Source: Bacteroidota bacterium (GTDB taxonomy: Bacteria > Bacteroidota > Rhodothermia > Balneolales > Balneolaceae). Taken from it: a stretch of 32,712 bases of DNA. The stretch covers positions 1 to 32,712 of the forward strand of contig JAAAOB010000138.1 in NCBI GenBank assembly GCA_009909035.1, in the 5' to 3' direction. Positions within the stretch are counted from its first letter, which is position 1; the number at the start of each line of letters is the position of its first letter. The translations under genes were made by a program, and so were the position numbers. Below are positions 1 through 9,007 of the stretch, piece after piece. The notes beneath the pieces were generated by a model, which saw only the letters and a list, made by a program, of their open reading frames with translations, was not told the origin of the DNA and made no database searches.

Positions 1-34
1 AAAATGGGATTGAGTGGTTGAAAACTTTTTACAG

Positions 35-53
35 GGTGACAGATATTGTCACC
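35..53. promoter_or_regulatory. Perfect 7-bp inverted repeat upstream of the sbcD-like gene
   Basis: The arms GGTGACA and TGTCACC flank a 5-bp centre (GATAT), giving a 19-bp dyad about 55 bp before the ATG at 109. Its size and place suit an operator for the nuclease operon. It could also be the stem of a terminator for a gene upstream of the window, but no T-run follows it on the plus strand. No regulator is encoded beside it. Confidence 0.35.
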
Positions 54-108
54 TTTCACCATTATCTTGCCATGGAGTCAATATTTATCAAGCACACCAA
101 AAGTCATT

Positions 109-1407
109 ATGAAGATTCTTGCTACCGCTGATCTCCACTTGGGAAAGCAATCCTCCAACATGCCGGCAGAGCTGGGGGAGAGCTCCGTGACCTGCACATG
201 GGAACGTACCGTTGAATATGCAATTGATGAACAGGTGGATGCGCTGCTGCTGACGGGGGATATCGTTGATCGGGATAATCGGTTTTTTGAGGCGATCGGG
301 CCGGTGCAGAGAGCGTTTGAACGGCTGGGTGATGCGGGAATACCGGTGGTGATGGTTGCCGGGAACCATGATTATGATGTTCTGCCCGATATCATGCAGA
401 ACCGCAGCTATGATCACATTCACCTGCTGGGAGAAAGAGGAGAATGGGAAGCCAGGATCATCGATACACGGTCCGGGAAGCTGCAGGCGGTGGGCTGGTC
501 GTTCCCAAAACAGCATGTGATGGAGGATCCGCTGCTTCGGTTGTCGATTCAAGACCTTGGCCTGGATTCAAATCTTCCAACCGTGGGGTTGCTGCATGGG
601 GATCTGTATGATCAAAAAAGTCACTACGCGCCCGTAAATCTGAACCATTTCCCTGCCGGGCTCCCTCATGCGTGGGTCATCGGCCATATCCACAAGCCGG
701 AGATCATCCGTCAGCACGATCCGTTGGTCTTTTACCCGGGCTCTCCGCAGGCATTGAGTGCAAAGGAGCCGGGTGTTCACGGGCCGTTTGTGCTTACGCT
801 GGAGGCAGGGAATGCAAGTGCCGTACAGGCTGGGTTATCTCCTGTCCGGTATCAATCCTTAGTGGTTGATATTACCGGTATGGAAGGCGAATCCGATTTC
901 AGAAACCGGCTTACGCAGCAGGTTGCAGAGGATACAGAAAACAGGGCCGACGAGCTTGAAAACGTCTCCCGGCTGATATACGATATTGAGCTGACCGGAT
1001 CTCATTCATCACTTTCGGCCATGGAAACGTGGGCTCAGTTTGCGGACCAGTTTGAGCAGGAGATCATCTCTGAAACGGTTGTGACCATCAGAAAAGTTGA
1101 AAACCGTGCCAGGCCGTCTATTGAAAACCTGGAGGAGCTGGCTCATCAGCCAACGCCTCCCGGAATAGTAGCTAAAGCAATTCTTGATCTGGAGGCAGGC
1201 AGGACATCACCGTTCCTGGAGACCCTGGTAGCGAAGATGAAAGAGAAAATCGGCAGTGCAAACCGGTCAGGAACATACCAGCCTCTTAAAAGATTTGAAG
1301 AGCAGATGGATGAAACAGATGTCTCGGCCAGGGAGCTCTTGCTGAGGGAGAGCCGTCAGTTTCTTGGAGAGCTAATCTCACAAAAAGAGGGGTCTAACCT
1401 ACGATGA
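109..1407 (+). CDS. SbcD/YhaO-like metallophosphoesterase, DNA repair nuclease subunit
   Basis: The 432-aa product starts with MKILATADLHLGK. It carries the calcineurin-like metal-binding motifs of the Mre11/SbcD family in order: D-L-H near residue 8, GDIVDR near 50, GNHD near 86, HGD near 165 and GHIH near 193. Such nucleases bind two metal ions and cut DNA ends or hairpins together with an SMC-like ATPase. The reading frame is open back to a TTG at 46, but homology begins at the ATG at 109, so that start is preferred. The last codons overlap the next gene by ATGA, which implies translational coupling. The partner has membrane segments, so the pair resembles Bacillus YhaO/YhaN more than classical SbcD/SbcC. 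The family is sure; the sub-family is inferred. Confidence 0.9.
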   Translation: MKILATADLHLGKQSSNMPAELGESSVTCTWERTVEYAIDEQVDALLLTGDIVDRDNRFFEAIGPVQRAFERLGDAGIPVVMVAGNHDYDVLPDIMQNRSYDHIHLLGERGEWEARIIDTRSGKLQAVGWSFPKQHVMEDPLLRLSIQDLGLDSNLPTVGLLHGDLYDQKSHYAPVNLNHFPAGLPHAWVIGHIHKPEIIRQHDPLVFYPGSPQALSAKEPGVHGPFVLTLEAGNASAVQAGLSPVRYQSLVVDITGMEGESDFRNRLTQQVAEDTENRADELENVSRLIYDIELTGSHSSLSAMETWAQFADQFEQEIISETVVTIRKVENRARPSIENLEELAHQPTPPGIVAKAILDLEAGRTSPFLETLVAKMKEKIGSANRSGTYQPLKRFEEQMDETDVSARELLLRESRQFLGELISQKEGSNLR

Positions 1408-4400
1408 GTATCGACAAAAAATCACTCCGAATAAAAGAACTCACCATCGGACGGATGCCCGGATTTCCATCCGGAATGGCGCCACTCAGCGACCTGTCAC
1501 CACATATCAATATCATCACCGGGCCCAATGCCGCCGGGAAGAGCACCACGGCAAGGGCCATTCAAAAGCTGATCTGGCAGCAGGATACCGATCAAATTCA
1601 TATCGGCGGGCGGGCTGAAATCGGGGAGGAGCCGTGGACAATCCGGATTGAATCAAGCCGCCACATCGTACAGCGAAACGGTGTGGATGATGAGCTCAGC
1701 GGCATCCCCTCGGCGGAAGGTCGAAACCGCTACATGCTGGCGCTTCACGAGCTGATCAAAGACGATGGGGAAGACCTGGCGGAGTTGATTATCCGTGAGT
1801 CGGTTGGGGGATACGATCCTGACCGTGCGGGCAGTGAACTGGGCTACTCTGACCGTCTCAGTACTACCGGTATGGGGGAATACAAAACCTACTCGAAGGC
1901 TGAGCAGGCGCTCAGGGAGAGCAAGGAAAAGCAGAAGAAAGTAAAGGAGGAAGAGCAGAGGCTCACTTTACTCTACAAGATGCGGAAGGAGGCAGAGCAG
2001 GCTGCAAAGAAAGCCGTAGTGTATGATTTGGCTGCTCAAAAGCTGAAAGCTGAACAATCGTATCAAGAGCTCAGGGATCAAAAGAATCAATTTCCTGAGG
2101 TGCTCGACAAAGCGCATGGAGAAGAGATGCAGCGAGTTGACGAGATTGAATCTGAAATTGCAAGCGCCAGGGAAGCCATCCGGTCAGCTGAAAAAACCAT
2201 TGATGAGTGCAACAATCAGCTACATGACGTAACGATTCCGGAAACGGGTGTCCCGGAAAAGCACCTGGATGAACTTGAGCATCGGACGGAACGGATCAGT
2301 GTTTTGGAAACGGAGATTGAGGATCTGAAGACAGACCAAAAAAAGCTGGAAAAAAGCCGGGCCGAAGCTTTGCGTCAGATCGGTAAAGATGTGGACCCGG
2401 ATGAGTGGGCAGGACTGAATCTCCAGGAGATCGGGGACCTTGACCAGTTTCTGCAGGAGGCCCATCGCGTGGCCGGCGAAAAGCGAATTCTTGAGAAGGA
2501 GATTGAGGAGCTGGAAAAAGAGAATCAGCCGGTTTCGGGAGACAGGGACCGGATCAACGTGGGGATTACCTCGCTGGCGCAGTGGCTGAAAGAGGTGCCT
2601 GACGGCCGGGCGTTTCCGTTATGGGTGATCATCACCATTGCAGTCCTGTCGGTGGCGTCTGCCGTTGCGGGGTATCTGATTCCGATGGCGGGGTTGATCG
2701 GACTGGTTTTGATTCTTCTGCTTTCCATCTATGGAGTGATACAACTTCAAAACAAGGGGAATGATCATAAGGAAGCCGTACGGATTGAGGATTATCGAAG
2801 CACCGGGCTAAACCCACCTGAAGAGTGGGACCCAGAACGTGTACGAGAACGACTGGACACTCTGACCGCAGAATTGAGAGACGTGCACTGGCTGGAGCAT
2901 ATCAGCCAAAAACTGGAGAGCCGCAGGGAACGGCTTGATGATCTTGCAGGAAGAATTGAGCAGGTAGAGCAACAAGGATCAGATCTGAAAAACCGTCTCT
3001 CAGCGCTGCCGGAGCTTCCGTTTGATGAGCCGGTGAGCTACACAGAGCTGGCCGTGTTCATCAAGTATGTTCAGCAGTGGCAGTCGGTTCAGACAGAGTA
3101 TCTTTCATTGACAGAAAAACTGGATGAGAAGGAGAGTCAGTACAGCCGGGAGATGGAGACGGTTTCAAACCTGATCAACAAGTACGCAGACGAAGAGATT
3201 GTCGATTCTGCACAGGCTGTTGCGGTGCATAAATCTCTGAAGAAGCAGGAGGAGCAGCGCCGCAAAAATGAAGAGGAGATTGCCAGACAGCAAAAGGCAG
3301 TTGAAACGCAGCAGAATTTTATTGACGGGAAGCAGGGTGACCTCAAAAAGATTTATAAGAAGTTTGAAATTCCTGTGGATGAAAAAGATGAGCTTCGTAA
3401 GCTATTGGACCGGCTGGAGGAGTACAAAAAGGTGACAAATGAATGTGATATTGCAAAGCGGGAATTCAGCAGTGCAAAACATGCATTGGAAGCGCACTCT
3501 CTGTTTGAAGAGGAACGTGACCGGCTACACGAGTTCACGCTGGACCAGGTAGTGGAAACTCAGCAGAAGCTGGCAGAACAGGCGGAGCTCGTGCATTCAC
3601 TCCGGGATGAGATTGCCGAGATCGAGGCAAACGTGAAGGCAGTGAAATCCGGAAACTCCCTGGAAAAGGCGCTCAACGAGCGGGATGAGGCAGTGGAAGG
3701 ATTGAAACAGCTCTATGAGCAGAATCTTTCATCTATCACCGGGCAGCTTTTGGTGGACGAAATTAAAGAGCAGATGCGCGAGCAAAACCGGCCGAAAGTT
3801 TTTAAAGAGGCGAACCGGCTTTTCAACCGCATCACAAACGGGCGGTATGAGCTGAAGATTGATGAGAAAGAGAAGCCCGATTTCCGGGCGTATGATACTG
3901 TAGAGAAGATTGGCCGCAGCCTGGACCAGCTCTCCAGCGGGACCCGAATTCAGCTTCTGATGGCGGTCAGGCTGGCGTTTGTGGAGATGCAGGAGTCCTC
4001 TATTCAACTGCCGATCCTGGCGGATGAACTGCTGGCAAACAGTGATGATATGCGGGCCGGGGCCATAATTGAGGCGCTGACCGAAATCAGCCGGGAGGGG
4101 CGGCAGGTGTTCTACTTTACCGCTCAGGGCGACGAGGTGGCCAAGTGGGAGAGCTACCTCAACCGGGAGGGAACGGGAGATCTAAAGGTATTTTACCTGA
4201 CCGGGCAGAGTGGTGATCCCGGTTATATGAAATCTCAGCCAGATCGAGACCCCATCCGGCTGGTGCGGGAGATTCCCGAACCGGGGTCGCTGAGCTACAG
4301 TGCCTATGGTGAGAAACTGAACGTGCCGGCGTTCAATCCGCTGATGCATGAACCGGAACAGCTCCATTTGTGGTATTTGATGGAACACCCCGAAATTCTT

Positions 4401-4877
4401 TATACGACACTCTCATCCGGAATTGAATACTGGGGAGCCCTCAAAAGCTTCCTCACCAAAGGAGGCGTGATTGCCGGGCTGGATGATCAGCAGATCAAAA
4501 AAATGAGAGAGAAAGCGGAGGTACTGGAGCGCTACCTGTCACTTTACCGGCAGGGTCGGCCGCGCCCGATTGACCGGAGTGTGCTGGAGAAATCAGGGGC
4601 AGTGTCGGACAGTTTCATCGACGCGGTTTCAGATAAACTGAACGAGCTGAACGGCAACCCGGAAAGACTGCTTGAAGCGTTGAGAAACAGTGAGGTATCC
4701 GGGTTCCGAACAAATAAAATGGAGGAACTGGAACACTACCTGCTGGATCATGAGTACATCGATTCAAGAGAGCCGGTGGATCTGGATAGTCTGACGGTAG
4801 CCTTACAGGCATTTATTTCGAACCTGGAGCTGTCGGGCAATGAAGCCGATAGGTTTATGCGGAACGTGGGGTTGTAG
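1404..4877 (+). CDS. SbcC/YhaN-like AAA ATPase with central membrane segments
   Basis: The 1157-aa protein has an N-terminal ATPase half with Walker A GPNAAGKST near residue 40 and long charged coiled coils (about 165-400 and 455-800). Two hydrophobic segments at about 405-447 interrupt the coil. An ABC-type signature (LSSGT near 842) and a Walker B-like stretch (LPILADELLAN near 870) follow. Together with the upstream nuclease it should form an ATP-driven DNA end-processing complex. The membrane hairpin in the coil is as in YhaN, so the complex may be membrane-tethered. About 230 residues follow the ATPase core (from about 925), rich in charged helices, and I do not recognise them. At 1157 aa it is longer than Bacillus YhaN (about 960 aa), and the C-terminal extension accounts for the difference. 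It overlaps the nuclease gene by 4 bp. Confidence 0.88.
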   Translation: MSIDKKSLRIKELTIGRMPGFPSGMAPLSDLSPHINIITGPNAAGKSTTARAIQKLIWQQDTDQIHIGGRAEIGEEPWTIRIESSRHIVQRNGVDDELSGIPSAEGRNRYMLALHELIKDDGEDLAELIIRESVGGYDPDRAGSELGYSDRLSTTGMGEYKTYSKAEQALRESKEKQKKVKEEEQRLTLLYKMRKEAEQAAKKAVVYDLAAQKLKAEQSYQELRDQKNQFPEVLDKAHGEEMQRVDEIESEIASAREAIRSAEKTIDECNNQLHDVTIPETGVPEKHLDELEHRTERISVLETEIEDLKTDQKKLEKSRAEALRQIGKDVDPDEWAGLNLQEIGDLDQFLQEAHRVAGEKRILEKEIEELEKENQPVSGDRDRINVGITSLAQWLKEVPDGRAFPLWVIITIAVLSVASAVAGYLIPMAGLIGLVLILLLSIYGVIQLQNKGNDHKEAVRIEDYRSTGLNPPEEWDPERVRERLDTLTAELRDVHWLEHISQKLESRRERLDDLAGRIEQVEQQGSDLKNRLSALPELPFDEPVSYTELAVFIKYVQQWQSVQTEYLSLTEKLDEKESQYSREMETVSNLINKYADEEIVDSAQAVAVHKSLKKQEEQRRKNEEEIARQQKAVETQQNFIDGKQGDLKKIYKKFEIPVDEKDELRKLLDRLEEYKKVTNECDIAKREFSSAKHALEAHSLFEEERDRLHEFTLDQVVETQQKLAEQAELVHSLRDEIAEIEANVKAVKSGNSLEKALNERDEAVEGLKQLYEQNLSSITGQLLVDEIKEQMREQNRPKVFKEANRLFNRITNGRYELKIDEKEKPDFRAYDTVEKIGRSLDQLSSGTRIQLLMAVRLAFVEMQESSIQLPILADELLANSDDMRAGAIIEALTEISREGRQVFYFTAQGDEVAKWESYLNREGTGDLKVFYLTGQSGDPGYMKSQPDRDPIRLVREIPEPGSLSYSAYGEKLNVPAFNPLMHEPEQLHLWYLMEHPEILYTTLSSGIEYWGALKSFLTKGGVIAGLDDQQIKKMREKAEVLERYLSLYRQGRPRPIDRSVLEKSGAVSDSFIDAVSDKLNELNGNPERLLEALRNSEVSGFRTNKMEELEHYLLDHEYIDSREPVDLDSLTVALQAFISNLELSGNEADRFMRNVGL

Positions 4878-4951
4878 GATAGTGGAATATTAGCCCTGAC
4901 CGGTGCGGGCGGTTTCCGGGAAATGGCTTGCAGGATTTATAAAACATGACA

Positions 4952-4993
4952 AAGCCCTTCCTGCAGTTGAAATTTCACATGCAGAAAGGGCTT
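4952..4993. terminator. Long imperfect palindrome between convergent genes, probable bidirectional terminator
   Basis: Arms 4952-4965 and 4980-4993 pair over AAGCCCTT and CTGCA with one mismatch. The centre (4968-4977, TGAAATTTCA) is itself a perfect palindrome, so all 42 bases share one symmetry axis. It lies midway between two convergent genes, which fits a terminator read from both sides. The T-tracts are weak on both strands (TTGTTCTGT on plus, TGTTTTATAA on minus), so a protein-binding site or a decayed repeat is also possible. Confidence 0.6.
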
Positions 4994-5116
4994 GTTCTGT
5001 CTTGATAGGTACATTCAGAAAAATGAAAACCTGTAGAAAACTACAAACAATCAGAGGGCATCTATTATCATATGCGAAAAAACTCACTGAAATAGCTCAA
5101 ACATATTGAAAAAAAA

Positions 5117-6103
5117 TTACGGGATCTTGGCCTCACCAATTTTTCGATAGTAGATCATTCCGGCGAAGAGGAGCGTAATCAAGATGAACGAGAGTGAGAG
5201 GACTGCTACCTGGGATGTGGTGACGGGCAGTATCCAGAAGGTACTTGTCACCTCAATCAGGATTAAAAACAGCAGAAACCAAATTAACTGGTCCCGTTTC
5301 AGGGCACTGCATGCCCAAGCACCCAGCGGGGCAAAGTAGATGACGACAGGGACCGAGCTCATCCAGTATTTCCAAATGTCCGGATCTACGCCGCCCATCA
5401 CCCCGGCATGCCAAATGAACCCCGCCACGGATAGTAATCCCATAGTCACGACGGTCGTAGGCGTGCTGATTTTTTCATCGATCCCGTAACGCAGGGTAAG
5501 AACTATAAACACCAGCATGTCGATACCGACGCCAATAACGGAGGCGGTCAAACCTCCCAGGAAACCGGTCGCAATAAGGACAGCCGTGGTTGTTTTATCC
5601 TCCGTGTTCAGCTGCTTGAGAGGATTTCCGGGAATGAACCACCGATTGATAATCAGGAAAAGCGCAAACACACCGGCAGTAAATGTGAAAATAAGTTTTG
5701 GGTAGGGGGCAGGAATCACCAAAACCAGCTCGCCTACAATCAAACCAGGAATGCCCGCTAAAAGGGCGACAAAAACAACAGTCCAAAGAACATCAATCTT
5801 TTTTAAATAGATAAAAAGAGCAGCCATGGTCATGCCGACCGACTGGATGAAGAAAGAGAATATTTTTGCATTCTCCGGCAGAATGTTAAACACTTTTGTG
5901 AACACGGGGAATGCAACGGCGCCTCCTCCCTCAGCCGTTGCACCCGCTATAAATGACCCCAGGACCATGGTCAGTGAAATGGGCCAGGTATCAGCGAATA
6001 TATGCCACCACTGAAGCCGGAACATGGCAATAACCCAGGCAATCGTAATGGTACTTGCCACAACCCAATAGATGGACAGTTTTTCTGATTGGAGCTTTTG
6101 CAC
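5117..6103 (-). CDS. TauE/SafE family membrane permease (sulfite exporter type)
   Basis: The 328-aa product has about eight hydrophobic segments. The N-terminal half holds a loop with GATAEGGGAVAFPV, followed by a second related half with GGLTASVIGVGIDM; this two-fold G-rich architecture is typical of TauE/SafE permeases. The family moves sulfur oxyanions or organosulfonates across the inner membrane, but the substrate cannot be read from sequence and no sulfur genes are nearby. The start is a GTG at 6103 without an evident ribosome binding site. It lies 16 bp downstream of the hydrolase gene on the same strand, so the two are probably co-transcribed. Confidence 0.85.
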   Translation of the reverse strand: MQKLQSEKLSIYWVVASTITIAWVIAMFRLQWWHIFADTWPISLTMVLGSFIAGATAEGGGAVAFPVFTKVFNILPENAKIFSFFIQSVGMTMAALFIYLKKIDVLWTVVFVALLAGIPGLIVGELVLVIPAPYPKLIFTFTAGVFALFLIINRWFIPGNPLKQLNTEDKTTTAVLIATGFLGGLTASVIGVGIDMLVFIVLTLRYGIDEKISTPTTVVTMGLLSVAGFIWHAGVMGGVDPDIWKYWMSSVPVVIYFAPLGAWACSALKRDQLIWFLLFLILIEVTSTFWILPVTTSQVAVLSLSFILITLLFAGMIYYRKIGEAKIP

Positions 6104-6119
6104 TGGGGAGGTGGGTTAA

Positions 6120-6929
6120 TTAATGAATCAGAAAATCGTTGAGACCGGCAACGTAGCGGGGATAGGAGGGAAGATCATTGTGCGACCCGTCGTCGATAAT
6201 CACCAGCTCTTTTTGATTTGATATGGATGCTTCATGAAGCGTCTCAGCCATTTTGTATGAGGTAATGGAATCCTCTGTTCCGCCAAAAATCAGAAGTGGA
6301 TGATCTACAGATGCAACCGTTTCCAGGTTGCTTTGTCGCGCAATATCGTCGTCAATATCAAACCGGATAAATGGCCGCAGCAGCCACGGAATCATGGTCC
6401 GGGTCCATCTCTCAACATCGGTAATCGGGTTTTCAAGGATGTAGCCGTCTACAGATTCCCGCTCCGCGATATAGGCGGAAAGAAAAGAGCCTATCGACTG
6501 ACCGTGCAGGAAGAAACGCCCGCCGCCGAACTGCTCTTTTGCAGCTTTGAAAACAGCCTCAGCATCTTTCTGAATGCCGGATACCGTTGGAGTTCCCGTG
6601 CTTTGTCCATATCCACGATAATCGAAGAGCACAAGGTTGACAGGAATACCTGAGTACGCCTTAATAAGCGGAGTGGACTTCACCATCAGATGCCCGTTTC
6701 CTCCAAAGTACACAACGGTTGCTTCGGAATCCTGATGTTCAAGAAACCAGCTGTTGATCTCCTCACCATCCGCGGTTTGGATGGTCAGTTCCTTCATGGA
6801 ATATTGGCTGTAGCTGAATGTTTCGGGGGTAATAGTTTCGTGATTATCAAAAGCGTCCTGTTCTGATATTTCTATTGTTGTGCAGGCCGCGAGCAGAAAC
6901 AAAAAACCGATGGCAGGTACTATTTTCAT
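6120..6929 (-). CDS. Alpha/beta-hydrolase lipoprotein (serine hydrolase, S33/BEM46-like)
   Basis: The 269-aa product begins with a lipoprotein signal peptide ending in LLAAC, so it is probably anchored to a membrane in the periplasm. The mature part has an alpha/beta-hydrolase fold: oxyanion region YFGGNGH near 76, nucleophile elbow GQSIG near 146, an acid in GGTEDS near 218 and a histidine in DGSHND near 250. That is a complete Ser-Asp-His triad. Family members are esterases, lipases or peptidases; the substrate is unknown. It is the first gene of a two-gene minus-strand unit with the TauE-like permease. Its promoter must lie in the 253-bp divergent region above 6929, where I found no clear TAnnTTTG box on the minus strand. 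Confidence 0.85.
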   Translation of the reverse strand: MKIVPAIGFLFLLAACTTIEISEQDAFDNHETITPETFSYSQYSMKELTIQTADGEEINSWFLEHQDSEATVVYFGGNGHLMVKSTPLIKAYSGIPVNLVLFDYRGYGQSTGTPTVSGIQKDAEAVFKAAKEQFGGGRFFLHGQSIGSFLSAYIAERESVDGYILENPITDVERWTRTMIPWLLRPFIRFDIDDDIARQSNLETVASVDHPLLIFGGTEDSITSYKMAETLHEASISNQKELVIIDDGSHNDLPSYPRYVAGLNDFLIH

Positions 6930-7070
6930 ACGGTATTGAGGTTATTGTATCGAGATTAATCTGAACTGTCACAATTTAATTAAAATAACGGATGCTTCAT
7001 TCACTGCTGCAGTGATTCGATGCGTGCGTTCGATCATTCCGGGTTTTGATGAATTTTTACTCTACGGCTC

Positions 7071-7097
7071 TTGTTTGTTAGAAATTTGATATATTTG
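7071..7097 (+). promoter_or_regulatory. Candidate Bacteroidota-type promoter for the acyltransferase gene
   Basis: A TATATTTG box (7090-7097) matches the TAnnTTTG -7 element, with TTG at 7071-7073 and a 16-bp spacer, one base shorter than the usual 17-23. It lies 85 bp before the TTG start at 7183. The spacer makes this the weaker of the promoters called here. Confidence 0.45.
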
Positions 7098-7182
7098 GCA
7101 GATACGATTGAATAGGTTTATTTTTTTTGTTGAGTGATAGACGATCCAATTATTGAAATTTTAATCAGATTATTAGAATACG

Positions 7183-7938
7183 TTGCTCATAAAAAGCAGA
7201 GTACTGAACGATATTACAAGTAAGCGATACACGGTAAAATTTGCTACAACTGAGGACGAGGTCAATGCTGCTCTAAAATTACGCTACAACGTGTTTAAAG
7301 AAGAGCTTGAGCGGGAATTTGATTTTGATAAGGACCGGGATAAAGATCAGTATGATGATCAGGCTCACCATCTGATTGTTGTTGACAATGAAAACCGCGA
7401 GGTGATCGGCACCTACCGGCTTCAGACATATCAGCAGGCTGAAAGCGGGAACGGGTTTGTCAGCGATAAGAGATTTCATCTGGATCAGTTTCCGGATTGT
7501 ATATTAAAAAACGGCGTTGAGGTTGGCAGGGCGTGCATCAGGAAAGATCACAGGAACGGACGTGTTCTGTTTCTGCTGTGGAAAGGCTTCGCGGGTTATC
7601 TCACCCATTTTAAGAAGCAATTTCTCTTTGGGTATGCTGCCTTTAGTACGCTGGATCACGAAAAGCTCAACAACACGTATGCCTACCTGCTGAAAAATGG
7701 ATGCATTCACCCGACATACCGCGTGGAGGCTCGTAAAAAGTATCAGCTGCCGGAGACACCGGGGGGGCAAGATACCGATGACGTAGATATTCCGCCGCTT
7801 CTTCAAAACTACCTGGATGTCGGGTGCCACATCTGCACCAGGCCCTCAATCGATTACAACCTGAAGCTTTCACACTGCATAATTTTGCTCGATATCGAGA
7901 CCATATCGGACCGAACACGCAAACTATTCTTTGATTAA
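7183..7938 (+). CDS. GNAT-fold N-acyltransferase (OlsB/N-acyl amino acid synthase-like)
   Basis: The 251-aa product opens its catalytic domain with YTVKFATTEDEVNAALKLRY, followed by VFKEEL and later VIGTYRLQ and VEVGRACI. This is the arrangement of the Acetyltransf_5 family, which includes OlsB ornithine acyltransferases and N-acyl amino acid synthases. These enzymes transfer a fatty acyl chain from acyl-ACP to an amino group, making aminolipids or acyl-amino acids. The frame has a TAG at 7174 and no ATG before the conserved core, so the TTG at 7183 is the likely start. No OlsA-type partner lies beside it. It converges, with a 35-bp gap, on a CDP-alcohol phosphatidyltransferase, another lipid enzyme. 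The family is fairly sure; the acceptor is unknown. Confidence 0.78.
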   Translation: MLIKSRVLNDITSKRYTVKFATTEDEVNAALKLRYNVFKEELEREFDFDKDRDKDQYDDQAHHLIVVDNENREVIGTYRLQTYQQAESGNGFVSDKRFHLDQFPDCILKNGVEVGRACIRKDHRNGRVLFLLWKGFAGYLTHFKKQFLFGYAAFSTLDHEKLNNTYAYLLKNGCIHPTYRVEARKKYQLPETPGGQDTDDVDIPPLLQNYLDVGCHICTRPSIDYNLKLSHCIILLDIETISDRTRKLFFD

Positions 7939-7973
7939 CAAGAGGATCGTACGGCCGGGTTTAGACGACTCGT

Positions 7974-8759
7974 TCAGCTGCGGTTTTGCGCTGAAAGAAA
8001 GTACTTGCGTATAGCGATGAATAGGATGATGAAGATTGAATAAAAGATAAAAAACGGGATGATCAGGTTGATTATCCCGGCCGCCAGCATTATAGAAATG
8101 ATCAACAGCTGAAACCCAAGACCGTAAAAAGAGAGCAGGGTCATAAACCATTTGGGCAACGGGCCCGCCTCCGGGGCTTGCGGCTCGAGGGCATAAATTA
8201 TCCTGTCGTATATCGAATAGAAGGCCCGGTAAATACGGAATAAGATATTTACCGTGCGCTGATTCTCCTGCGAAAATGCAACCGGCGGAAGAGTTTCAAA
8301 TATGTTGCTGGTTTTATCTCCACCCTCAGAGTTATGGCGCAGAATAACGTAGTAGTAGTTATAGAGAGTGCCCTGAAGCTGCAGACAGGCAAATGCAAGC
8401 AATGTAGCCGCAAAACGATTGTCCGCCACATACCCAACGGCCAGAAGCACAAGAAAATTGAGGATATAGTCAAATATTGAGTCCAGGTAGCGTCCGGTAT
8501 ATGATGGAGTCCTTTTCAGCCTCGCCAGCTCTCCGTCAACAGCATCGATAATCGATTTTATAATAAGGAAAACCCCGGCAGTGGCGTAGTATCCATTCAA
8601 TATGCAACCGACCGCCGTGAGGCCGCAGAGTCCGAAGACGAGGGTAACCTGAACCGGTGTTGCCGACGTATGTTGTAATCGGGAAGCGAGATGCACCGCT
8701 ATGGGACGGCCATAGTCGGATACATCGATAAATTTCTCCTCAAGAGAAAGTTTAGACAT
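7974..8759 (-). CDS. CDP-alcohol phosphatidyltransferase family membrane enzyme
   Basis: The 261-aa product contains the full family signature D-x2-D-G-x2-A-R-x8-G-x3-D-x3-D near residues 68-93 (DAVDGELAR ... GRYLDSIFD). The four aspartates bind two metal ions and drive transfer of a phosphatidyl or related group from a CDP-linked donor to an alcohol. Several membrane segments surround the motif. The alcohol (glycerol phosphate, inositol, serine or another) cannot be decided from what I see, so no symbol is given. It is convergent with the acyltransferase gene and divergent from ettA, with a 248-bp region between the two starts. Confidence 0.85.
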   Translation of the reverse strand: MSKLSLEEKFIDVSDYGRPIAVHLASRLQHTSATPVQVTLVFGLCGLTAVGCILNGYYATAGVFLIIKSIIDAVDGELARLKRTPSYTGRYLDSIFDYILNFLVLLAVGYVADNRFAATLLAFACLQLQGTLYNYYYVILRHNSEGGDKTSNIFETLPPVAFSQENQRTVNILFRIYRAFYSIYDRIIYALEPQAPEAGPLPKWFMTLLSFYGLGFQLLIISIMLAAGIINLIIPFFIFYSIFIILFIAIRKYFLSAQNRS

Positions 8760-9007
8760 ATAAGTTTAATTCCAGGTGTGTGGCCGGGTGGTTACATTGA
8801 TTATTGCCCCGGCAGCATGAACATGAGCTGATTTTGTATGTAACCGACGGTCGGGGAGAATCGTTTAGTTGCCGGAAAAAAGCGACTGTTTCATTTATCG
8901 TGGTGCAGGTGCAGCCTACCCGTTATTTAAAGAAAAGAGATTCCATTATTTCACTACAATCTTCGTATTTTCATGGCTCATCGCAGATTTAAAAAAAGGG
9001 TATACCG

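Noticed and set aside
4890..5109. Small open frames on both strands between the convergent genes
   Set aside because: Both are formed across the 42-bp palindrome and have no supporting start context or recognisable product.
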